A stretch of DNA of 64,000 nucleotides from Cryptomeria japonica (lineage: Eukaryota > Streptophyta > Pinopsida > Cupressales > Cupressaceae): NCBI RefSeq assembly GCF_030272615.1, contig NC_081415.1, forward strand, positions 626,943,740 through 627,007,739, read 5' to 3'. A model generated the notes under the pieces. It did not search any database. It was not told the origin of the DNA and worked only from the letters and a program-made list of their open reading frames with translations. Shown piece by piece: positions 1 to 12,715 of the stretch. Numbering within the stretch: position 1 is the first letter of the stretch; every line of letters begins with the position of its first letter. A program made the position numbers and the translations under genes.

Positions 1-715
1 ACCCCTCATGGGGGTGTCTAGGGGCAACACCTCAAACAGGGTTGAGAAGCAATGCCCTTGGCACATTCCTTGTTGAGATGCAAGGAAGGGTTGCAAGACA
101 GAAGCCTTGCCACCAAAACCAAATTAAGGCCTTTGAAACCACAGTAAAAGCTTCATGACATTTTCACTATTTTATCGTAAGGACAAAATTATGTATGTGG
201 GCACTATTTTGTTTATATAAATGTTTTAAAAAATAACTTTTATCTGATTTTTTTTCAGGAAGCCCTTGGGGACCCCAAGTTCGACCCTGGGTGAACCTGA
301 GCCAAACCAGCTTGGGAGCCGAACCCAAATTGTACCCATACAGGTACAGGGGTTTTAGATGACCTCTATAGCATAGCTTTTCATAAAAGGGATTGTCATC
401 AAGCCAAGCATTACAGGCTAATGTTGTGATGCTAATATTAACTAGTTAATTTTCATTAATCATGGATGATGTCGAATGGACGGTCAGAATTAAATCCTAA
501 CCAAGAATTCATTTTTATGATTATTCTTGAATCTGAAACATTGTTGTACGTGTACCTAACTTCATAAATTAATATAATATACAGATAATATACAGTAGCA
601 ACAACTCCACTCTTGACTCAGGTGCCACCCATAGCTTTACTCATAAAAGAGTGAATGATAACTTATGCTTTGCCAAACCAATCGCAAACTTCTAATTGAT
701 AACTATTAGTCTATT
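1..715. other. Non-coding stretch, nothing recognised
   Basis: I see no open frame with recognisable content and no RNA gene here. At 280-360 there is a short run rich in the words GAACC and CCAAA, which looks like decayed repeat DNA, but I cannot assign it to a family. Confidence 0.4.
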
Positions 716-913
716 AATGCCGGAACTATAACTTGTGGACAAAATATGCCACAACATTAAATTCGGTATATGGGACTATAACCTATAACATCTGACTACA
801 TCATTCTTACCACTAATGCTGGAACTATAAATTGTCGAGAAAAAAAGGCCTTGATATTAATCTCAGCATACGAGATTATAACTCATTGACATCTTTATGC
901 ATCATTCCTATTG
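716..913 (+). repeat. Tandem duplication of a ~99-bp unit (two degenerate copies)
   Basis: Unit 1 starts at 716 and unit 2 at 815. Both open with AATGCYGGAACTATAA and both end with a block built around CATCATTC. They also share TTATAAC-like and ACATCT blocks at matching offsets. The copies have diverged, so the duplication is not recent. No coding role is visible. Confidence 0.6.
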
Positions 914-1259
914 GTGGGGTAGATGAAGCCCTTGGAGTGCAGAGACAAAAGATGTTTGAAACCCTTGCTATTAACTTACGAGGAATCTATTGCAAATGGT
1001 TCTCCATGAAAGGAAAGGAATAACAACTCCAGAACCTCAAGTCTCCACCTTCTCAAGTGACCAGCTCACATCATGTGGTTAAGATCATCATGAAAGGTTC
1101 AAGCAGAACTAAGGCCAGAATTTATTCATTAAATGTGAAACAGAAGGCAAGAAACACTTTGTAGCTCCTCAAAAACGGTTATCTCTTGAATGAGCGAAAT
1201 GAGGCAAAATATAGTCCCTCAGACCTTTGATATATTTTAGACAGGCATGACAGGGTCTT

Positions 1260-3060
1260 CCACAGGATTCCCAAAGGGCCGCATCTAGCAAGAGATCAAT
1301 TAGCAGGCATAAATCCTCCCAACATCATGGCTTACACAAAACCTTCTCAGCATAAGAGAGACTGGGAAGATGGTATAAAACATAATGAATGCCATCATCA
1401 TTCGACCCAACAAGAGAATATTTGCAGTTATTGTGATGTTGATGACAAAAAACAATTCTTCATGAAGAATGAGTCCTAATTATTGGATCTCAACAAAACC
1501 ACCCAAGCATGAAGGCCTTAGGAGATGGTTTTCCTTGGTCTTAGTAAATATGACTGCAAATGCATCTGAAACTATATCCTTACAGCCCCACTAAAAGCCC
1601 TATTGAAGGACTCAAGTGTGGTATAATGATGCCATCCTAGCTTTATTGCACTTGGTGGAGGCCACAATTTCTGTGCCAATATAACAGTGCAATCCCAACT
1701 ATCCTACACTTAAAGTAGGCCATGATTTCCACACCAAACCTTAGCAACACTTGACAGAGTAAAACCTTATTTATAAATTGTTATGCATCAGAGCATGAGA
1801 TTAGAGCAACTCTAATGCAGGAAGGAAGATCACCAGCCTGGAAATGCAAACAACCAACAGTCAAAGATTTGTTGAAACCATTTGTAAGAAAGAAATGTTG
1901 GCTAGGATGCATGCAACCAAAAAGTGTTTATAATAGCATTGGAAGGCATTTTATGGTCCATGGCAGACCATAATAGCCTGAAATACTTTCTATACTAAAA
2001 TCGTCTTTAGAAATTAGAAAAGCAGCAAAAGCAGGTAAGATACAAACTAGGCAAATAATTGTCTTGTGTGTCATCAATTTTACCAGTTCTATATGATTGG
2101 AAATGGCCTGCAAGGAAGGAAAAGAGAGTCTTGCCACCACAAAAAATACAACTTTTACTGAAGGGAAGATGTCTTCAGAACACTTGACCCAGAACATTGA
2201 CACCCTTTTAGTACAAAGAAATTATCTTCTCAAAGCCCCCCTCTCATAGGATACAGAGTATCAAGAAAACTTTTCCTAGAATGGAATGAAGACAGTTGTC
2301 CAGAGGTTATAGCATAATCCCAGTTATGCTGGCAGAAAGGACACTCAAATGCTGAGGGTTGTTTCAACAATTCATTGTTTCACAATTCTCTATCAAAAGT
2401 GGGAAGAAATATACATGGATTCCATCACAAACTTTATAAAACAACAAAGTAAAGACACCATGTTGGAAATTAAGGTAGACTTGCCAATATGCACACTTTT
2501 TGGGGACCCAAATTATTGTTAGAGTTAGCCAAGTAACAGAGGCATTCAAGAAGGAAATTCAGAAGTAATTTCTCAAAGTAGCTTTTTAAGCTTTGTGGAA
2601 CCAACCCCCAGTTCTTTATCATCCTCAGGCTCAAACAGATAAAAAACCAGATAGTGAACATATATCACAAGGTTACCTCCACTGCTTTAAATCAGGAATA
2701 AAAACCAGTGGTTCAAACAGATTGTCAGATTCCAGTGGCACAGGGACAGTATAATATATCGCATCATGTGAGTACTACGATGACTCCATCCCAGGTTCTA
2801 TGTGGGCAACTCCTCTGCCAACATCACATCTCACTTGCTGAGTTGTCCAAAGCTCTGGCAATCAATTCCCACCTCCAACAGACTTAGATGTTACAAATAC
2901 AGATACTTAATGAAACCCTTTTAGTGGCCTAAAACATGACGAAGGAACAGCAAGATTAATATTCCATTGGGTGAAATTTGTTGTTAGATTACAGGATTCA
3001 TCTCTGACTTCAGCCCTACAAGCAATCCAATATGGCTATTTATATGAGTTTTGGATCATT
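1260..3060 (+). pseudogene. Decayed Ty3/gypsy (chromovirus-like) pol relic
   Basis: Three-frame reading recovers scattered pieces of a gypsy polyprotein in the correct order. At about 1960-2010 is an RNase H piece reading DHNSLKYFL. At about 2410-2720 are integrase pieces: a match to MDFITGLP-type sequence, then YAHFLG, VTEAF, and YHPQ followed by QTD-like and GYLHCF pieces. At about 2800-3040 is the integrase C-terminal region with LQPYKQSN. Many stops and several frameshifts interrupt it, so it cannot make a protein. The YHPQTDGQ and LRLQPYKQ type motifs are typical of plant chromoviruses. No LTRs were found and the reverse transcriptase part (1260-1800) is barely recognisable. Integrase identity is fairly sure; the subfamily is tentative. 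Confidence 0.65.
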
Positions 3061-5597
3061 TAAGGCTATTGACTGTACTTAGCCTACCTAGAGTTGCGTG
3101 GTACAACTAAAATCCTATCTTGCTATCCTACATCATTCACTGCTTCAATTTAGTTTTTAGTTGTAGTAAATTCTGGTTCCTGCTTAGTCTGCAATACTTC
3201 TATAGAATATCTTAGCCACAATTCTTCTCCCTACAGCAATGAGTCTTCTTCCCCAACAGAAAGTAACTCCTCTTTTAGACACATCTGTTGCTCTAATATT
3301 AACTGACAGCATGGAGATGTGCAGATGTGAAATTCACTGGTCCAAATTATTTACAACTCTAATTTATAGAATCCCTAGCAAAAAGATTAAGGGAAAGAAT
3401 GAATCGTCATAAATTAATCTGGTTGTAAAAAGCAAGTTATCAGAAATCTCTAAATCTATTGAGCTTAACTTTTCATGTAGTAACTTCTTTCTCCATTCAC
3501 TCCGACTATATTTTCCTTTCCTGTGAATCATTTCATTCTTTGCCCAAAAACTTTCATGTGAAAACCAGAATCTCACAAGAACCGTAGTGCAAAATTGAAA
3601 CACTTTTCTAGTAGGCAAGTGTTGCACTTCACAAAGAAAAAGACAGACTTAATGGGAAAAAAACTATTTCAGAACAAGTTACAAAACAGAAGACCCAAGA
3701 AATGAAAAAGTGCTACATTAAGTGTACATCTATAGTGAAAGTAGACTTATGTATCACAAATACCCTGTATTACTATTAACCTATACTACCAGATCCGTGC
3801 CTTATTACACCCAGATTCAGGTCTGTTTTGAACCAGATTCAGGATCCAATTGGGTGTGGCATGAAGCTGCATGTATTTGTAGTTAAATATTTGTATATTA
3901 TTAATATATTATATATTGATTTTTTTCATGTATATATTAAGTTTGTTAATATTTTATAAGGTTTTTAAAAATCTGTATATAAAAAATACTAAGAAATATG
4001 TGGGTTGTTTCTAATATTCCTGCTTTTAGTCTGCAAATATATATTTTAATATTTATGATTTTTACATTTTTTTTTTCAGATGAACCCAAATCAAACCCAA
4101 CCCCCAAATTTTTTTGCCAAATCTACTAACCTGAACCAGGATCTGAACCAGAACCAGCAACATAGCTATTAAGCATTAACATATGAAGTCTGGAATCTAG
4201 ACCTCTCTTTCTATCTATTTATAAGAATGTGCACAAAGTATTCTCGATGTATGATCACCTTGACACGAGTTGAGGCATTGCAACAAGACAAACATCTACA
4301 GCATTCAGTTTTCCTCCCTTATTTATTGCATACTGATACAATATAGCAAATAGTACTAAAGTCACATTGGATATATTAAAATGAGTCGATTATTTTAATA
4401 CATAAATCATAGAGAAACACAAAAAGCAGCATTACTCTATATGCATGTATTTACAGTAATATACAAATTAAACTATGCATGGGCATATGTTATGTGCATG
4501 TCAATAAATATGTCAAAAAAATCCTAAAAAATGTGAGTACCAAAGAAACTTGTAGTGAAATTGAGTCATTTGGCATTAATTTTTTTTATGTTCCTCTTGC
4601 ATATAACAAATTACTTCGCATTGATAACAGCACAACTTCCAGACACACTAATGCCTTCCTGAGCTGAAAAATCATCACCCTCCGTAGAGGGAATGGGTCT
4701 CAAATGACCGTGGTGCACTGTGAAAAGAAAAGCATTATGGCCCACAGAAATAATGATTTGCATTGCCAGAGGAGGACATAGCACAAGCTTAATCAATCTA
4801 TTCATAGCTAGTACATATCTTATGGGAATTTATCGATTTAATATATAATCTGCAATGAAACACTTGCTAAATTCTCAAACAACACAATCAAGGTATTAAG
4901 ATTGTGCTGGTTTTTAAACCATACAATAACATCTTTATTGCTCTACTGTCCCAAAATCCAGGGGTTATCCGCAAGGATTGACACAACCATACAGCGATCA
5001 TCCAAAACTAGTGAAACAACTGAAGAAAACTGGGGGTAAAGTTAATTAACCCAAACTCTTTATGACAAATGCGACAAAGTGCATGACTTTTTTTATTTTT
5101 AGGCAAGATTCGGGGAAAAGAATATGCTCTCAATTTATTAGGTGCCCGAAGTTCATCCATGCCGTGCAATGTCCATGATGCATATGGTATGCCAGTTCTG
5201 TTGATCCAAGACAGTATTACTGGCTTAAAAGAGGTTCATCTGTTTGCTTACAAAATTAGCTAAAATGCAGCCATACAATGTTATTTGAATTTCATAATAG
5301 CGCATGTCCAATGAGCTTGAAGATCATGGAGACCGAAACACCCAGAATGTTTAAAGAACAAGTCACAAAGCTTAAGAAGAACGGGTATAACAAATTAAGA
5401 ATCCTCTAGCAAAAATATTTATTTTATCATTAACATACAAAAAAGATATTATATAACTTAAACCTGATTTATTTTTCCGTTGTGGAATCATCCAAGAAGA
5501 GAATGTGAAAAGCTTACCATACCATACAATCATGTCAGGCTATGTTATATAGATTCATGACGATTTGATTAGAAACAATATTGAAACATAACAAATA
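3061..5597. other. Intergenic stretch, nothing recognised
   Basis: The stretch is AT-rich and has only short, low-complexity open frames. Around 3790-4150 there are GAACCAG and CAAACCC-rich pieces that look like decayed repeat DNA. The last part should hold the 3'UTR and downstream region of the minus-strand WD40 gene that ends at 5598. I could not place a polyadenylation site with confidence. Confidence 0.4.
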
Positions 5598-6617
5598 TCA
5601 AACTCTTAATATTTGCAGTTTGTTAGCAAAAGCAATTGCAACCCAATCAGACTGCATGGAAGACCACTGCAGCTGATTTATTTCAGCACCAGCCGTGTAA
5701 GCTAGTATTGGATCAGGGCCACCACCCTCTACTAGTGGCTGACTAGCAGCTGACAAGTCCCATATAAGTGCCTGCGAATCATCTCCAGCGGTGCAAATAT
5801 GGCAGGGACTGTGAGGAGCCCAAGCAATGGCATTCACACTAGCTTGATGCCGTTGGAGTTCTGCAAAAGGCACAGTTGGATACCTAATATCCAAGACAAC
5901 AACCTTACAACTATCCATCAAAATAGTAGCCATAAACCTGGGATCCTGCTTGTTCCATCCTAATCGAAGCAACGGAGTATCCGGTTGTGAACTTTCATAT
6001 ATGATAGTTGAATGTTCTTTGTCTCTCAAATCAAAAACTCTCACAGACCCATCAGCGGAAACAGAAGCAAACACTCCTACTCCTCCCCAGGCAATATCAT
6101 ACACCTCCTTGTCATGGGCAATCAGCTGTGTATCCACCGCTTCCTTTTCTATGTCCCATATAGTACAAGTAGTATCAATACTAGAAGTCCCAATTCGCTT
6201 TGGATCTGCATCATTCCAATCAAAAGAGGTCAAGGGCGCACAGAATTCACTGTTCTTGTTATTGTTCAGAAGGCTTTTCATCTCCACTCGATCCTCACAA
6301 ACTTGCCAGATTCTTAAATAATCCCCAGTAGTGGCTAAAAGGTCAGGCTTCTGACAATCCTTATCAGGAACAAACATTATTTTGGTAGTGGGATACGGAT
6401 GATCAAACATAAATCGGGGATCACTCTTGAATTCCCCTGATTCTTCATCCAGCTCAATAATTTCAACTTTGTTGTTATACTCCTCCAGGAAACTGCCTAT
6501 CCCAAGTCGGAATTTCTTGTCTTTTCTGACAGACCAATTCATGCCATATATTTGCCAGGGAGCTTCATATGTGTAGATTTCAGATTTTTTCTTTGGGTCT
6601 TGGGAATACCCTTCCAT
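5598..6617 (-). CDS. LWD1: LWD1/LWD2-type WD40 repeat protein (TTG1-like family)
   Basis: A 339-residue WD40 protein with an uninterrupted reading frame. It matches plant LIGHT-REGULATED WD proteins along its whole length. The N-terminus carries [10 protein letters not shown] (residues 12-21), followed by WD-type segments ending LRIWQV (101-106), CTIWDIE (151-157), VRVFDLR (192-198), VVVLDIR (239-245) and ALIWDLS (283-289). It ends LQILRV. In Arabidopsis, LWD1 and LWD2 sit in the nucleus, act in the circadian clock and photoperiod control, and help activate CCA1 with TCP factors; this family knowledge is transferred here by similarity. The ATG at 6617 is chosen because homology starts there. 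The frame extends upstream to 6668 only through a GTG and across a likely splice acceptor at 6663. TTG1 is a related family, but the [16 protein letters not shown] core and C-terminus fit LWD better. It is the only intact host gene seen. Confidence 0.93.
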   Translation of the reverse strand: MEGYSQDPKKKSEIYTYEAPWQIYGMNWSVRKDKKFRLGIGSFLEEYNNKVEIIELDEESGEFKSDPRFMFDHPYPTTKIMFVPDKDCQKPDLLATTGDYLRIWQVCEDRVEMKSLLNNNKNSEFCAPLTSFDWNDADPKRIGTSSIDTTCTIWDIEKEAVDTQLIAHDKEVYDIAWGGVGVFASVSADGSVRVFDLRDKEHSTIIYESSQPDTPLLRLGWNKQDPRFMATILMDSCKVVVLDIRYPTVPFAELQRHQASVNAIAWAPHSPCHICTAGDDSQALIWDLSAASQPLVEGGGPDPILAYTAGAEINQLQWSSMQSDWVAIAFANKLQILRV

Positions 6618-6662
6618 TGTCAATCCACTTTCCTGACTCTTCAGCAATATAATACCAATCGC

Positions 6663-6951
6663 CTGCACACAAGATCAGCATATCGGTTTGGAGGGTGTTA
6701 TTAATCATATTCGTGTATAAGAAATACATACAACACCCAGCTCATATATATTGACATCTCATACATTTAGTGAATACCCACTTCAGATTTAAGAAACATC
6801 AACTCAAGATTACTTAGGTTTTGATATATCGAGCACACACCAAACTGCAGAATTGATTCAACAGACTTATATCCTCCTTTGAATTCACCTTAAAAAAGGC
6901 ATGGGATTAACATAGAATAGAAATTGAAGGCAGTATAATGAATTTAAGTAC
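6663..6951 (-). other. Probable 5'UTR intron of the LWD gene
   Basis: On the minus strand, CAG|GTACTT at 6952/6951 fits a donor, and TTGTGTGCAG ending at 6663 fits an acceptor. Removing the 289 bases between them joins a non-coding first exon (about 6952-7100) to the exon with the start ATG at 6617. No transcript was available, so this is a model from splice-site consensus alone. Confidence 0.5.
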
Positions 6952-7479
6952 CTGATTACGGTGCTGAATTCCTCCTCTTCCTTCACAGAAGTTCTTCCAT
7001 ATACATTTGTGTATCAAAATTAAGAAGATACACGCAAGGGAACAATTAGGGTAAGCTGTGAATATAAAGGCAAAGCCACAAATTTCTGTACATGTGTACG
7101 GAATAAGCAAATCGTGCTTAGTGTCCCTTATCAGGCATGTGCCGCAGACCGGGTTACAATCATGATCACACGTTATAAGGAGGACTTGAAAACGTTTACT
7201 CTCTATCTGCCTAAAACATTTTTTAAAATTCTTTTATCTGGGAGGTTTCGTTCCACCTGTGTGGGTTTGGGGTGCAATTTTTTTTTTTTTGGGTCTAGGA
7301 AAGGGTACATCAAATTTTAAATTTTGTGTAGTTATGATGAATGTGCATCCGTTAAGTAGGGGAAAGGACCCAGTAGTTGAGCATGTACCAATTGTTGTGA
7401 GGATTGTTGATACCTTTTGTTCTAAAAATTGAACAAATAAAACCTATTGTTTGAAACAAAAAATATCAAATTTTGTTAT

Positions 7480-7540
7480 GAAATGTACCACTAGTTGTTA
7501 GGAAATGTACCAATAGTTGTTAAGAAATGTACTAATATTG
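7480..7540 (+). repeat. Short tandem repeat, 22-bp unit, about 2.8 copies
   Basis: Units start at 7480, 7502 and 7524 and each begins GAAATGTACYA, followed by AGTTGTTA in the first two. A looser relative (ATGTACCAATTGTTG) lies about 100 bp upstream near 7384. Confidence 0.7.
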
Positions 7541-8015
7541 TAAAAAGTAACCAATCAGGTGATGTCATGTCAGCTGCACAACTATTGGGGTCTCTTTTGC
7601 ATGCCTATTGGTCTCACTTTTTTGGGGGGCTATTTTGGTCACCTTGGCAAAAAGCATGCTGATGTGGCATCATATTTGATGATGTGGCCCTGAAACCTTA
7701 ATTATAAGCAGGGGACTTGCCAAGTAAGTTGCTCTAAAAAAATAGGATTACATTGCAAGTTCCTAGGTTCAGTGTATCTAGACACATTTGGTAACACGAC
7801 ACAAAATCACCGTCAAAGTGTCGGTGGATGGTAACTCATCACAAAAATATATCAGTTGATAACTCATCACATAGTATTGTCAGTTTATACAACTTTACCG
7901 ATTATCGGTTGGTAACTCAGAGTAATACTAGTTTAATTATTAAATAGATTACTGGTTTGACAAAAATGAAGACTGGGAAAATGAAAAATGCCGCTTTTAG
8001 TTCCTTTGGTCTATT

Positions 8016-8069
8016 CCGCTTGAGATCCTCAAACCGCTTGAGGTCTTCATGCCACTTGAGATCAGTAAA
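8016..8069 (+). repeat. Tandem repeat, 18-bp unit, three copies
   Basis: Three head-to-tail copies at 8016, 8034 and 8052, each opening CCRCTTGAGRTC. The unit length is a multiple of three, but no convincing frame runs through it. Confidence 0.7.
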
Positions 8070-8279
8070 CACTTTTTGCAAAACATCGATAATCTAAAGA
8101 CTACAACATAATACCGGTTTGGAACAAATACCAGTTGAGGATAATTCATACATTCAAGAGGTGATCTCATAGCAAGTGTGTGTCCATCAATGACAATCAC
8201 AACATAAACATAAAAAATGCCAACAACCATAGCCAAAGCCAAGCATAATTATAACTTGAGAAGTAGTAAGAATGATGGA

Positions 8280-10728
8280 GATCAAGGGGAATCTGGCTCA
8301 ATGTTCATAAAAGAAGTATCTTAGAAGAAAGCAATAAGTCATGGCATCTTTCCTCAAGATAGTCAGGCAAAGAGTGACCAATTGAAAGATGTAGCCAAGG
8401 GTATGGATAATAATGCTACTGGTGATATACAACGAACTGCTACAATGAAGAAGGCAAGTCAGCCTAAGATAGAGAAAGCCAAGATTAATATTGAGTTGAT
8501 TAATAATTCCACTTTTGATATGACTCAGGATCTTACCTAGATGAAGATCACAGTCCCATTGGTAGAATTATTGAAAATAAAGGAACATAGAGAAGTTGCT
8601 CTATCTTTGTTTTTTAAGATATCTGACAGTAGTATAGCTTTTCCTTCAGGTTCAATAAAGGATGAAAAGGATCTTGAGTTGCAAACCCCAGAGGTATATG
8701 TTGGAACAACTATTACACAAAGAGCCTTCATAGGTTGATCCTTTCTATGTTACTTTGTTAGTGAATAACCGGTTAATTAAGAACTATATGATAGATTCTG
8801 GTGCAACTGCAAATGTGATGCCTTATGGTGTCATGAAAGAATTAGGATTGTCAGTAAGTACAGTGTATGGGAAGTGTTATGCTATGGATAACAAAGAAGT
8901 ACCAGTGATAGGTACAATTAAAGATGTGGAAGTAAAAATAGCGACATTTCTTGAAGCAACATATAAGATGGATGTTATAGTAACTGATACAAAACCTCAT
9001 TATGGCATACTATTATCTAGACAATGGGTTGCAGCAGTAGGTGGAAATGTTCAGTTGGATCTATCATATGCTACAATCCCAATCAATGGAAGTTAGGTTA
9101 AGTTGTATAGAGAACCACGTGCCCCTAGGGTAATTGAGAAGATAGACCCTAATATGTTAAACTGTATGATTGATGTGGATCTTGACAATTTTAGAATACA
9201 ACCAATTTTACCTTAGTTGAAAAATACTGATTCTATTGTGACTGAATTGGAATCTCAACAGCATGTTTTATGGCACATTTATTTTGATGGAACTTGCTCT
9301 AAAGAAGGATCTGGAGCAAGAGTTCTTTTTGTGTCCCCATCAGGTTTAACCTTCAAATACTCTTTTCTGCTAGCCTTTCAGTGTACAAATAACACTGTTG
9401 AATATGAAGCCTCATTATTGGGGCTTGAAGTTGCAAAGAAGCATGGGATTTAGTTGTTAAGAGTACTAGGGGATTTGGAGTTGGTTGTTTCTCAGGTTAG
9501 ATCTAAATATGCATCTAAAAATGATTGTTTGAAAAGATATAAACATGCAATTTGGGATGTGATTGAACATTTTTCTGCATTCTCTATTAATTGGATAGAA
9601 AGATCAAAAAACATAATGGCTGATTTTTTAGCAAATGTTGCATTAAAGAATGATGACATAACACTAATCGATGTATCCACAGTTGAGATAAAAGCTAGGC
9701 CTGCCATCCCTGATAATGTATATAATTGGTAAGTGTTTGCAGATGATGAAGACATTCTCAGATTCATACAATGCATTTATAACTATGATGGACAAAAAAT
9801 TGATTGCAATGCATTAGTAGAAGTGGTGGAAGATAGAGAAACTATGTTTGGAAATGACATGGTTCAGTTGGAAACTAATGAGATACCTAAAGGACTATTA
9901 GAATTGGAAGGTAGGTTCAGTTACAGTGATAGTCATTTACAACAGCAGTCAACCACCAAGTTAGATGAGTTGGAGGAAGTGAACTTGGGGACATAATCAT
10001 CCCCTAAGTTGGTGTATATTGGAAAAAACTTGTCTCCTCATGTTAGAATTAACCTAAGTATTAATTTATTGAAAAAATATAAGCATGTTTTTGCTTGGTC
10101 TTATGCAGATATGAAGGCGTATAGACAAGATATGTTTTAGCATGAAGTCCCTTTGCTTCCAGATGCCAAGCCTTTTCGACAGAAACAAAGACCCATCAAC
10201 CCCCTGTTGGAATCTAAGATGCAACAAGAGATAACTAAGTTGAGGGAAGGAGGGATCATTAAGCCTATAAGGCATTCATCATGGGTGTCTAATTTGATCC
10301 TGGTTAGAAAGAAGAATGGGGACATAAGGCTCTGTGTTTATTTTAGGAACCTAAATGTTGCTTCTTTAAAATACAATTATTCTTCTCCCAATATGGAAGC
10401 AATGTTGCAGAGAGTGACTGGCTGTGACCTGTTGTCCATGATGGATGGGTTCTCAAGATATAACCAGGTGTTAGTGAAAGAATCTGAACAATTCAAGACT
10501 GCTTTTACCACACCTTGGGGAACATATGTATATGTAAGAATGCCTTTTGGTTTAAAAAATGTTGGAGCTACTTTCCAGAGAGCAGTGGATGTAGCTTTCA
10601 AGGAATTCATTAACATTATCATGGTAGTGTATCAAGATGATTTAACATGTTTCTCCAAAAGGGTGGATGACCATTGTGGGCACTTGGAGAAGGTTTTCAA
10701 TAAAGCTCTGGAATTCGGGTCTCCTTAA
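8280..10728 (+). pseudogene. Tat relic: protease, archaeal-type RNase H and reverse transcriptase
   Basis: After a frameshift near 8740, one frame runs 8741-10728. The aspartic protease core reads MIDSGATANVMPYG (about 8790-8830). Then comes an RNase H of archaeal type at about 9260-9640, with the acidic positions YFDGT, VEYEA, LGDLEL and ADFLANVA. The reverse transcriptase follows (10153-10728), with MPFGLKN and YQDD (about 10630). In-frame stops are TAG at 8538 (leader frame), 9094, 9214, 9451 and 10138, and TAA at 9730 and 9994. At each, Gln is a plausible ancestral residue. The frame is lost near 10726. The RNase H lies between protease and RT, whereas the younger Tat element in this window has it after the RT-RNase H block. 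Confidence 0.85.
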
Positions 10729-12715
10729 ATCCAAAAATGTGTCATTTTGTTGTCACTGAAGGAAAGCTGCTTGGGCATATTGTCTCCAAGGAAGGGGTTA
10801 GAATAGACCCTAAAAAGAATTAAAGCTATAAACAATGTACCAGAGCTAAAGAGTGTCAAAGGTATCCAATCTTTCTTGGGCAAGGTAAATTTTGTTAGAA
10901 GGTTCATTGCCAAATTTGCAGAAATAGTTAAGCCCATTGTTAGATTGCTCAAGAAAGATACCAAGCTTATTGGGATGAAGAAGCTCCAAAGGCTTTTGGT
11001 GAAATTAAAAGGGCTATTCAGGAGGCGCTAGTGTTGAAGTCCCTTGATTATAGTAAGCCCTTTTCTCTATTTTCTTTTACTTCTTATCATACAGTGGCTG
11101 CAATACTTCTACAAAAGGATAATGAAGGATATGAACACCCTATAGATTTTTATAGCAAATCTTTACAAGTTGCAGAAATAAAATATGAAATTATGGAGAA
11201 ACAAGTGTATGCTCTGGTTAAGGCTATAAAAGCATTTAGGCCATATCTTGTGAATGCACAAGTAATTGCTTATGTCCCACATGCGACTGCCAAGGACATT
11301 TTATCTCAGTCCGAGGTCACTGGTAAAAGATGTAGATGGATAACCATAATTCAAGAGTTTGATTTAGAGATTAAAATTACTAAATTGGTAAGAGGTTTAG
11401 GTCTTGCTAAGCTAATGGCTGAATCAAACCTTCTTGATGTTGAGGTGAATAATGTTGAAATTAAGGACATCCCGGTCACAAGTATTGAGACACAACCCTG
11501 GTACTCAGAGATAGTGCATTTTTTAAGGGATACAACATATTCAGAGGGAATGACCCACAACCAGAGGACACTGAGACTAAAATCTCAAAAGTATGTCCTT
11601 ATTCAGGATGATCTATATTGGCAGAATAGAGATGGGGCACTGTTGATGTGCTTGGACAAATCCCAGGCTATAAAGATGTTAATTGAAATGCATAATGGAG
11701 TATGTGGAGGTCACTACTCTACCAAGACAACAACTGGTAAGATAGTCCAGGCTGGATATTATTGGCCTACTTTGTTCAAAGATGCCCATGAACATGTTCA
11801 GAGGTGTGACCCATGTCAAAAAATTTCTTCCAAATTGAAGTATGAGGGAGTTTTGCCCCTCAACCCAGTCATAGTGGAAGCCCCTTTTGTCCAATGGGGC
11901 ATTGATTTTATTGGAGAAATAGTTGAGAAATTAGGAAGAGGTCATAGGTGGATCATAGTGGCCACTAATTATTTCACTAAGTGGATTGAAGCTATACCCA
12001 CTAGAAGAGCCACAAGTAAGGTTGTTATTGATTTCTTGATGGATAATGTTATAACCAAATTTGGTGTTCCTGTAAAACTGGTAATGGATAATGTCATGAG
12101 CTACAGATCAGAGGAGTTCATTGAATTTTGCACCAGTCATGGAATAATTATGTCCTATTCTTCACCATATCATCCTCAGGGTAATGGGCAAGCTGAATCC
12201 AGCAATAAGCGTCTTCTGAACATTATTAAAAAAATCCTTGAGGAGAACAAAAGGTCTTAGGATCAGAAATTGAAGCTGGCCCTATGGGTAGATAGGGTTA
12301 GTGTCAAGAAAGCAATTGGTGTGTCATCTTTTGAGTTGGTTTATGGCATGCAATCTAGGATGCCAGTCAACAATCTTCTTCATGTATACAAGTTCCTGCA
12401 AGCTAAGGATATGGAGTTATCTGAACCTATGGAAGACAAAATGATTCAAATGGTGGAGGTGGAGGAAATTAGGACTATGGCCCATAAGAGAAATTTGAAA
12501 ATTCAGTTGCAATCCAAATATTAGTTTGACAAAAGAACCTTGTTAAGAAAGTTTCAAATTGGTGATATGGTTCTTCAATGGAATGTGAAAGGGCAAGATA
12601 AAGGAAAACACAAAACATTTGAGTCACTATGGATAGGCCCCTATGTGGTTTATGATCTTAATGGAAAGGATTCATATTTTTACAAAAAATGAATGGTGAG
12701 GTACACGAATTTCTA
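10729..12715 (+). pseudogene. Tat relic: RT connection, RNase H and integrase
   Basis: The RT thumb/connection (LGHIVSKEGV, near 10770) is followed after a frameshift by a worn RNase H (11031-11400). The integrase zinc finger reads H-N-G-V-C-G-G-H and C-D-P-C (11690-11820). The catalytic core (about 11890-12230) has WGIDFIG, MDN and YHPQGNGQAESSN, so the three acidic residues are kept, although the second motif is MDNV where TDNG is usual. The C-terminal domain runs to about 12715 (WIGPYVVYDLNG), with no chromodomain. Stops at 12258 (TAG, where Trp is expected) and 12522 (TAG, where Gln is expected) break it. Confidence 0.85.

Larger units (their letters stand above)
7111..8279. other. Upstream region of the LWD gene and decayed repeats
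   Basis: The LWD promoter should lie at the left side of this stretch. I see no clear TATA box for it. A T-run of 14 bases lies near 7280. Short GGTAACTCATCACA-like words recur near 7830-7930. Two short tandem repeats are listed separately. There is no recognisable coding sequence. Confidence 0.35.

Noticed and set aside
3790-4150. GAACCAG/CAAACCC words that might be inverted termini of a small transposon
   Set aside because: The arms do not align well enough and no target duplication was found.
6617-6668. Longer start for the LWD gene at 6668
   Set aside because: The upstream start is GTG, not ATG, and a splice acceptor lies at 6663. Homology begins at the ATG at 6617.
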